Positions 56,666 through 64,000 of a DNA stretch of 64,000 nucleotides are shown piece after piece. A model generated the notes under the pieces. That model did no database searches. It saw only the letters and a program-made list of their open reading frames with translations, and was not told the DNA's origin. This DNA is from Erodium maritimum (lineage: Eukaryota; Streptophyta; Magnoliopsida; Geraniales; Geraniaceae): assembly GCA_963921825.1 (NCBI GenBank), contig OY997588.1, positions 136,183,203 through 136,247,202 on the forward strand, in the 5' to 3' direction. A program made the translations under genes and the position numbers. Position 1 is the stretch's first letter. Each line of letters begins with the position of its first letter.

Positions 56666-58326
56666 GGGTTAAATATTGAAACTTACCCTTACGTTTTGGT
56701 CACGAACACTACACTACCTATGTTTGGAAAATGAATTTTGTCATACCTAAACTATTGGGTACGTGATTCTGTTAGCAAAAACTAACAGAATATCCACTTT
56801 GGTTAAGTTTTATTCTGATGTGGCATTCATATTTTTTTAAATACCAAAACTGCCCTCGTCAATTTTGACCTTTGACTTTGAAGGACCTGGAATCCCCAAT
56901 TTGCCCTCCTTCATTTTGCTCACAGTGAAGCTTATCTTCTCCATGCACGCATCTCAATCTCTCACAATTGCCACTTTCTCACGCGTACTTGCTCACAGTG
57001 AAGCTAAACTTAATCTAATCCTTTTCATTTTCCATATCTCATCTAAACACATAAACCAATCTCAACCCCAGTTTCAATAATCATGTTCAACCCCATCTCC
57101 AGTTGCGGCGTGCTCATCCCTGACGAAGTCGAACCACAACGACAGATTCATGGCGAAGGAGCAGCGACATCAAGGCGGTGCTGGTCTGCATGTGGGTCGG
57201 CGATGGATTCACAACACCGGTCTTGTGTATGTGGCTTTATCTGATGTTCAATCCGGCCACACCATCGTCTCGGTCCACGAGCTCCTTTCTCTAGCGAGAC
57301 ACACATGGTCGCCGCACGGACCAAGGAAGAACACGAGCTCGTACGCCGTCCAGATTAGGTGGTTGTGCCCAGTCTAGCGTCCTCGTCGACGAGGTCTTCG
57401 TCTCCGTAGATATTCAGTCGACTCACCTACATCCTTAAGCAACAGATCTGCGAGTCCACAACGATTTCTTCGATTTGTTGCTCTCCGTCCAAAATCCATG
57501 ATATCACAGCGTGTCTGTGACTTCACGATGCCCTGTTCTTCGATTTTTCTGCGACTTGATGAAGCCACGACAAATCTGGAGACGATGATGAAGGGGCTCG
57601 ACGAAGAACACGAAAGGGATCGATTTTTTTTTGGATTTTAATGTTGCAATTTCGTGTTAAAAGCTTAATGAACACAAGATGGGTGGAAATATGCAATTTC
57701 AATTTTGTTGTGAATCTGCAAATTCGGTGTTGATCATTTGCAATTTTTGAAGGATCTGTTTAGTTTTGAATCTGGTTAGTTCTTGAGGGTTACAGACTTG
57801 GAAGAGATTAGGTAAAAATATATTAAGAAAATAATATTAATCAAATAATATAGGTTTAAGGAAAATGATTAAGGTGTTGTTTTTAAAAAAATACAACAAA
57901 TCCTTTTGAAAAAAGCTATTGTAAATAATTAATAGTAATCAATTAAATAAAAAAATTACAGAAATTTATAAAATTTAAAGAAAATCGTTTTTTAGAAAAT
58001 AAAAAAAAATATTTTCTTGAAATTTAAAATAAAAAATAAAAATTTTAAGAATATTTATGAATTAAATGATACATAAATTATATTATTAAGAATTAAATAA
58101 TAAATAATAAGTCATTGAGATGGAGAAGGGTAAAATAGTCTTTCAATTCATATAAGTAAGTTGATTCAAATTCAAAGGGACAAACTGGTCATTACACATC
58201 ATAATGTTAGTCTTTGCTAACAGAATCACGTACCCAATAGTTTAGGTATGACAAAATTCATTTTCCAAACATAGGTAGTGTAGTGTTCGTGACCAAAACG
58301 TAAGGGTAAGTTTCAATATTTAACCC
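56666..58326. mobile_element. Mutator-like element with 122-base TIRs, Pack-MULE candidate (1,661 bases)
   Basis: The outer 122 bases are inverted copies differing at one position, beginning GGGTTAAATATTGAAACTTA. A perfect 9-base duplication TAAAAAGAT flanks the element (56657-56665 and 58327-58335). No MURA transposase. The middle (about 57080-57610) is GC-rich and gene-like, unlike the AT-rich remainder, with a short plus ORF at 57150-57377 (MAKEQRHQGGAGLHVGRRW). I do not recognise the source gene. The TIRs are related to the MITE at 47412-47888. Confidence 0.88.
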
Positions 58327-58489
58327 TAAAAAGATATAATTATAGAAAACGAAAGTTTGGTCTCGGCATAAAGTAGGGAATGGTATCGTGCTACATAACC
58401 ATAAGAAACAACTAACATAAGTAAAGCCAAAATTCTCTCCTTCTTATGGAGAGCTAAACCATAGCCTTAGCCGCCTTATCTCTACGACC

Positions 58490-59749
58490 ATGGTGCTTCC
58501 TCCCTTTGCCTCCGTCGTCGACACAACCGATGTCGTTGCTACTATAGTCACTACAGGGCCCGTCACATCGCCCTGGATGCAGTCCTCTCTCTCTAAGACC
58601 ACGCCATCCATTGGAGAGGCTCAAACCTTAAAACCCCGGCAAATGAGAAAGCCAAAGCCAACCCTAGCCAAGGATCCTTTTCTCACCCTGGTGGCTCCGA
58701 CGTCGCTCTATCCCTTCATGGCATTGGTTCCTTTCTCTATGAGTGCCTTTCCTCCCCTACCTACACCAAAGCCACGGCGAGGGCGGCCACTAAAACCAAA
58801 GAGTGTTTCTTCGCTTGCAAGCAACTCAGTGGTGGCCTCTCTTCCACTGTCGCAGGTCGTCACCCTCTCTTCACCCCCTCCCTGCGATCTTATCCCTCAG
58901 GTTGATCCTCCCCCTCTTCAACTGGATCTGACGCGAGGAAATGCACCAATGGCGGACCTACTATGGACGACGGTAGAGGCGTTGCGGTTGGGTCACTGTC
59001 TCCCCAACCGGAATATGATCCTACTCATCCCCTCTCTCCTTAATGTTCTGGCTGGCATGGTTCGTGGTCGGGCGGTAGCTCTTTCCTTGGATGATCCCCT
59101 ATCGCCCCCCCCCCCCCAATATGGCCTTACCGGAGTTGCATGCTTCCATGGAAGCACTCCAGGATGGGCTCTTATCCTGCTCTCTTGAAGACGAGGAGGA
59201 GGTCGAGGTTGTAGTCATGTCCTCTTTAGTTGCCTCCTCGATCATCACTTGACAACAATAGGGGATGTTGGGGAAGTTGTGGACGTCTACACCTCCTCAT
59301 AAAGAGGTCCTACTCCGTATCATCACCACCGCGTATGGTCGGGCAGCACAAGGTTTGTCATCAAGGATCTCGGGTCGGGCATTTTTGGATTATACTTTCG
59401 GATGGCGGAGGAGCGGTCATGGGTCCGGGGGGATGAGCCCTGGTGCTTTGACGGGCGACCCCTCTTGCTCAGTGATCTGGATCCCTATGCCCGAGATCTT
59501 TCTGTGTTGGACCGAATGTAGTTATGGGTTCATGCCCGGGGCCTACCGGCGTTGGTCCGGACAAAGGAAACTGAGGAGTCAATCAAGGGCGCCCTAGGGG
59601 TTTTTGTGGAGGTACCCTACGACCGGTAGGGCATGTATTGAGGAGGTACCGTGCGGGTGCGCTACTTGCACCTTATTGAGCGACCCCTCAAGCGGAGTCT
59701 GGTGCTACACTTCAAAGAGTTCATGGATTCTGTCAAGGTTGACCTCACC
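58490..59749 (+). pseudogene. LINE ORF1-like DUF4283 protein, broken and cut by an LTR
   Basis: An ATG at 58490 starts a 232-codon proline-rich frame (PKPRRGRPLKPKS, AT-hook-like). After a run of 13 C (59106-59118) the sense continues in another frame (MALPELHASMEALQDGLL). DUF4283 text follows (VIKDLGSGIFGLYF, WVRGDEPWCFDGRPLLLSDL, LWVHARGLPALVRT) with stops, then VRVRYLHLIERPLKRSLVLH. The LTR at 59750 cuts it before the zinc knuckle. It is the RNA-binding ORF1 of a LINE. Confidence 0.65.
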
Positions 59750-60668
59750 TGTAAGAACCGCCCCCGGTCGATCCCGTTCAAACCGATGATTTCTGGCGAA
59801 AGTTGACTTTTGGTCAAAAAAGTCAACCGATGACTCCGGGAGCCATTTGGGACCTTTCCGGGACCCAAAAAAGCTTAGCCGTCATTACAGTTAGCTTAGT
59901 TGGGTCGTTTCCTTTCAAATGACAGTTTTTACGAAAAGGTCAACTTTCGGTCAAACTAGGCCTAATTAGAGGTCAAACCGATATAAATTAAGTGTGTTGG
60001 AAGTAATTAAGGACAAGGTGGTCCCCACATGGACATGTGTCTCTAGTGGCTTGGAGGAGAAGAAATGAGTCTCTAATGACCCATTTACCCTCACTTATGC
60101 TAAAGGAAAGGAAAGAAAGTAAGGGGGCAAAATATACATTTCGCACTTATAGATTTTAAGACCACATGGAGTAACCAACTCAGCCCATTTTCACCCATTG
60201 CAGCCGAAAATCACAAAAGGGAGGAGAGAAGAGAAGACTCCATTGAAGCTTGAAGAAGAAACAAGAGAAAGGGAGCTCCTTTGGTAGCATTTCTTCACCA
60301 AACCTTCTCAAAACACCTCCATCTTCACCCTCTCTTCATCCCCAAGGTAAATGAACTCCCACAATCTACTTTCAATCAATTTGAAGTTATGGGCTTACAT
60401 AGAAATTTCATGAACTTGTTGGGTTTTGGTTTAATTGTGGTTAGATGATTGTTTAGTGAAGAAGTAGTGGAAGTTTTAGTTAGAAATCTTTTGGTTATTG
60501 TTGTTTTGATGAAACCCATTATGGGTATTGAAGTTTGAGGATTTTGGTGACTGATTTTGGAGTTTGATGAGGTTAGAAATGGAGTTTTGGAGTAGATTTT
60601 CGTGGAAACGAAGTTGGGGAAGAAGAAGTTGGGGCTGCCCAAATTTGGCACGGAAAGGGCTTGGTGCC

Positions 60669-60940
60669 GGCCCTCTGAGCGGCACGAAACGGGTCTCTGA
60701 CCGGCCCTCTGAGTGGCACGAAACAGGTCCCTGACCGTCCCTCTAAGCGACACGGTCCGGGCTTGGTGCTGGCCCTCTAAGCGGCACAGAACGGGTCCCA
60801 GACAGGCCCTCTGAGTGGCACGGTCCGAGCCTCTTGCCGGCCCTCTGAGGGGCACGGTCCGGGTCCCAGACAGGTCCTTTGAGGGGCACGGTCCGGGCCT
60901 GGTGCCGGGACTCTGAGGGGCACGGTCCGGGTCGAGTCCT
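60669..60940 (+). repeat. 34-base minisatellite, eight units
   Basis: Eight units in exact 34-base register, each starting with a form of GGCCCTCTGAG(C/G/T)GGCACG, followed by a GGTCC/GGGTC-type half. GC-rich within a mixed-composition LTR. Units differ by substitutions only. The 201-codon minus frame across it is a by-product. Confidence 0.9.
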
Positions 60941-61344
60941 GGGCCCGTGGGCTGCCCGAATTGGGCCTTGTCCAGGCCCAATTTACCCTTTGGCCCAAGT
61001 TTGTTGTTAAGAGTAGTTTAGGTATTTCCTCTTTAAAACCGCCTTTGTTTGTTCGTTAATTTTAGTATTCCTTGTGTTCCTAGACTTCTTTCTCGAGCAC
61101 GGTGAAGGAGACTTCTAGGCGGCCCTCGAGTGACTAAGCGTTCGGATAGCGTTGAGGTAGGGAAGAGTCGTAAATTTCCGTTTTAATTAAAGAATGCTAA
61201 TAGTATGCATATAGGACATAATAACCGGTAAAGTCTTAGCTTGCATATAGGATGTGATTAACTAGAATATCCGCTTTCAATTATGGGAATTGTCGTGCTG
61301 TAGAATCACATGTGGCCACATCGGACCTTAGGATTGTGTGTTGG

Positions 61345-63032
61345 TGTTGGGTCTCGAGGTAGGGTTGGAGATGAACCAACTCGCAGCGGAAAATCAATAA
61401 AAACCAAGAGACGATTAAAACCATGAAACAACTAACAAAGAATGGATTCACAAGAGAAAAATTCAGCACTATCTCTTACCAAAACAAGAACACCGGTTAA
61501 CGAATGATTGACTTGAGTCTCCAAGACGCCTACGTATCCACATGGGAATCAAAGCCACGTAGTTCTTCTCTTTGAGGACTCAAGAACACAAAAATGGAGG
61601 TGGAAACTAGCCAAACCCGAAATGGCCATGGAAGAGGGAGAGAAAATGTGTTTCCTATTCTTGTCTTGTGTTTGTTATGTTGAAAAAAGATGACTTGAAC
61701 ATAACAAAACCCATACTTGTCCAACTAAAGGCATGGGACAAGTATGGTGTCAAGTAAGGTGTAAATAGGACAAAGTATGACAAGACAAGATTGGGTTAGG
61801 TGGTGAATCACCAACACCTTAATCCTTGTCTTGCTTACTTAGTACTAATTAATCAAGACTTGATTAATTAGTTCCATGGGCCTTGGTTGCATGGGCCTTT
61901 CATGGGCCTCTTGGAACATGGCCCGTGGCCATTTCCAACGAGGTCCCGTGATTCGCTCATCGCCTCCATGCCTTCCATACCGGAAATGTCCAACATTATC
62001 CGACGCGATCAATCCCAAGACTCCAAGCCTTGTCTCGATCCGTAAAGTCCTATTCACTTACGGGCACATGACCCAAAACCCAGTTTTGGTCATGTCCCGA
62101 GACAACTCCCTTTTGGCCATTCTCCATAAATGTGTCAATGAGTTTCATCCTCCGGTGTGACCCTTAGGTTTATGCATGTCAATAGATCAACATAAAATCC
62201 CATTTTACTTGATCCTATTTAAGTGGCAACTAACGAGACTTTAGTATTGCCTAACACTACATAACGAATCGACCCTGTCGATTCTAACCTTTCCGTCGTC
62301 CCTGTCATTATCCTTTTATCTCCGATATCATGATTGAGATAAGGCATAGAGCCGTCATCCTTATTATTCTCAATCACCGTTCCTTGATATGTGAGATGAC
62401 TGAAGATATGATACCCAGTATCATGTGCATGGCCATGCTATTCTTCCAGTCACTCTCGATCAAGCGGCCGAGAACCGATATCTTTCCCATACCTTAGTAC
62501 GAGGGATAAATCCCTTAGCCGTCTTTCGTGTCACTCATGCAGCCCGTCCCCAAGCCAATCCTGGCCGTTATGGAAGCCCTGTTACGGACAACGTTAGGCT
62601 CAGGTCAAACTCAGTTGTTGACTACATAGCGATCACAAAGACTCCTTGGTCTAAGGATACATAACAAGCTACAACACTGAATATGTTCATGACTTAATCT
62701 ATGGCACATATTCAGGGCGGGTCGTCCAATATCATGTCCCACATGATATCTATGATCAGACTCCGGAATCCCATTCCAATGACTAACAGAACGTAAGCCA
62801 TAAAGAGCCATCTTTCATACTAGTCGCTTCTAGTGAAGCTTTGTTGACTAGGGACCCATCGAGTGTGATCTATCTCGATCTATGGTTCTATTCGCATGGT
62901 GGGCATAGATCAGAGCACACATCGATATATTACTCCAACACATAAGTAATATAAAGCCGCTTTAATTTTATTGCTAACGATGATATATACATTTGGACAT
63001 TTAGGATTGAACTACGGGCACTAAGACTAACA
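61345..63032 (-). mobile_element. Solo LTR, family A copy 2 (1,688 bases), nested
   Basis: Reverse complement of the element at 11228-12915 and of exactly the same length. A perfect 5-base duplication GTTGG flanks it (61340-61344 and 63033-63037). It sits inside the chromovirus-type LTR, whose sequence continues across the junction (compare 890-945 with 61290-61344 plus 63038 onward). Confidence 0.9.
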
Positions 63033-63319
63033 GTTGGTTGTGTTTGATTGTGGTTAATAGTCCTTAGATGTCGATGAATAGTATATTCCTTGTTCACTTT
63101 AAGAATCATGGCAGGCTTTACGAATGTAATAAATGCGATAGGAATTGTTGTCTCGTGATATGATTGAATGAATGAATGTGGTGATTGGGTTATGAATTGT
63201 TGTCGTGTGTTATGATCGGGAGAATGATAGACCGATGTGGGTTGCTTGGTAAGTGTGTCAGTAAGCTTGATGGTATGATGTATTGGTACGTTTAGTATTG
63301 TATTGTATGATATATTGGT

Positions 63320-63600
63320 TGCTTTACCCCGAGGTGTGTTTCCGGGAAGATATCTAGGCCGATGTGCGTTTCCGGTATGATATATTGTTTGACTTTAACC
63401 CGAGGGTGCGTTTCCGGGAAGATCTCTAGGCGATGTGCGTTTTCGGTATGAGGTATGTTGTTGTTGCCCCGAGGTGTGTTTTCGGGAAGACACCTAGGCC
63501 GATGTGCGTTTCCGGTATGATGTATGTGGTTTCACCCCGATGACCGTGTGTCCGGGAAGATATCTAGGCCGATGTGCATTTCCGGTATGATATGTTGAGT
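63320..63600 (+). repeat. LTR tandem subrepeats, four units
   Basis: Units contain CCCGAGG, TCCGGGAAGAT, CTAGGCCGATGTGCG and TTTCCGGTATGA, spaced about 62-72 bases. They take the same place as the subrepeats at 1265-1430 and 25020-25290. Confidence 0.8.
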
Positions 63601-64000
63601 TGCGTGTGGTGATCGGAGTATCTTGGTTTACATATTCTATTGTTGATTCTGTTTCGTTAGCGTGATTCTAATGTCGTTAATGTTGGGTTCCTGTTGATTT
63701 CCATTAGTGTTGTCATTATTAGCAGGTGTTGTTAATCGAGTAATTTTGATAAAGGAGCGGGAGTCTTTTCCTTTACTACTTTTTCCTACTGAGTGAAAGC
63801 TCACCCTCTCTGTTTACTGTTTTTAAAGGTTTCGATCGTGAGTCTGTCTAGAGGATGTCTCAGAGCTCGGGAGCTCATTGATAGTCCGGGAATTAATTAT
63901 GTAATTGAGACGTACTTCCATTTTTGTATTAAACTTTGTCCTTGTTTGTTTGGATTTTGAATTTTCGACTCGTATTATCAGACTTTTATTCAGAGATTCA

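Larger units (their letters stand above)
59750..64000 (+). mobile_element. LTR of a chromovirus-type Ty3 element, right end outside window
   Basis: Begins TGTAAGAACCGCCCCCGG, matching the minus-strand start of the LTR at 27144 (TGTAAAGACCGCCCCGG). It later has CTACTGAGTGAAAGCTCACC (about 63785) as in the LTR at 1-2397. After removing the nested solo LTR and one duplication, 2,558 bases are present. By comparison with 1-2397 the end should fall shortly after 64000. Possible left duplication base set: TCACC (59745-59749). It is inserted in the LINE ORF1 remnant. Confidence 0.8.

Noticed and set aside
57374-57568. Minus ORF ending in an arginine-rich stretch inside the MULE
   Set aside because: Opposite strand of the GC-rich cargo. 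No recognisable domain.
60669-60940. CRISPR-like repeat array
   Set aside because: Units are contiguous, diverged and without spacers, in a plant LTR. An ordinary minisatellite.
60376-60981. 201-codon minus-strand ORF with arginine/proline/glycine-rich repeats
   Set aside because: Its repeat content comes from the 34-base minisatellite of the LTR. 34 is not a multiple of three, so the peptide periodicity is incidental.

Overview
This is nuclear DNA from a flowering plant, most likely a eudicot. Evidence: spliced genes with short GT-AG exons and AT-rich introns, plant-type housekeeping proteins, a plant tRNA-Glu gene, and many plant transposons (Ty3 chromovirus/Tekay-like, hAT, Mutator-like, Harbinger-like, Stowaway-like and LINE ORF1 families). 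I cannot name the species.

Genes. Four protein genes look real: a pectin methylesterase/invertase inhibitor-like gene (10233-10817, +), GOS12, a Golgi Qb-SNARE (18530-22082, -, six exons, with a suspect 4-base GA-repeat expansion), methionine aminopeptidase 1A (32975-39070, +, sixteen exons) and tubulin-folding cofactor D (40139-51287, -, seventeen exons). MAP1A and TFCD converge on a roughly 1-kb AT-rich spacer. A tRNA-Glu(CTC) gene lies 157 bases upstream of the TFCD start codon. A second PMEI-family gene at 55329-55737 (-) is broken by two deletions.

Mobile DNA fills most of the rest. 1-8090: a chromovirus-type LTR, then a decayed Ty3 element on the minus strand that was itself entered by a 1.7-kb RRM-encoding LINE-like unit with a 17-base target duplication. 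8793-15860: two related Harbinger-like elements, the PMEI gene and a 1,688-base solo LTR. 15920-18155: a small unrecognised ORF hit by a Mutator-like MITE and flanked by a hAT element that carries pieces of an aminotransferase gene. 22455-32214: a DUF4283-type LINE ORF1 unit split by a 7.6-kb Tekay-like element whose 5' LTR is mostly deleted. 54039-59749: a hAT element, a Pack-MULE candidate and another DUF4283 LINE remnant. 59750-64000: a second chromovirus-type LTR, running off the window, with a nested 1,688-base solo LTR of the same family as the one at 11228.

The main patterns are these. Six Mutator-like elements have GGG(T/A)TAA termini and 9-base target duplications; four sit in three introns of the TFCD gene. 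There are two gene-fragment carriers (one hAT, one MULE). ORF1-only LINE units recur. Two equal-length solo LTRs have intact target duplications. I see no new enzymatic or regulatory system; the novelty is in transposon families and gene capture. Exon borders come from reading splice sites and from remembered family sequences, not from alignments.
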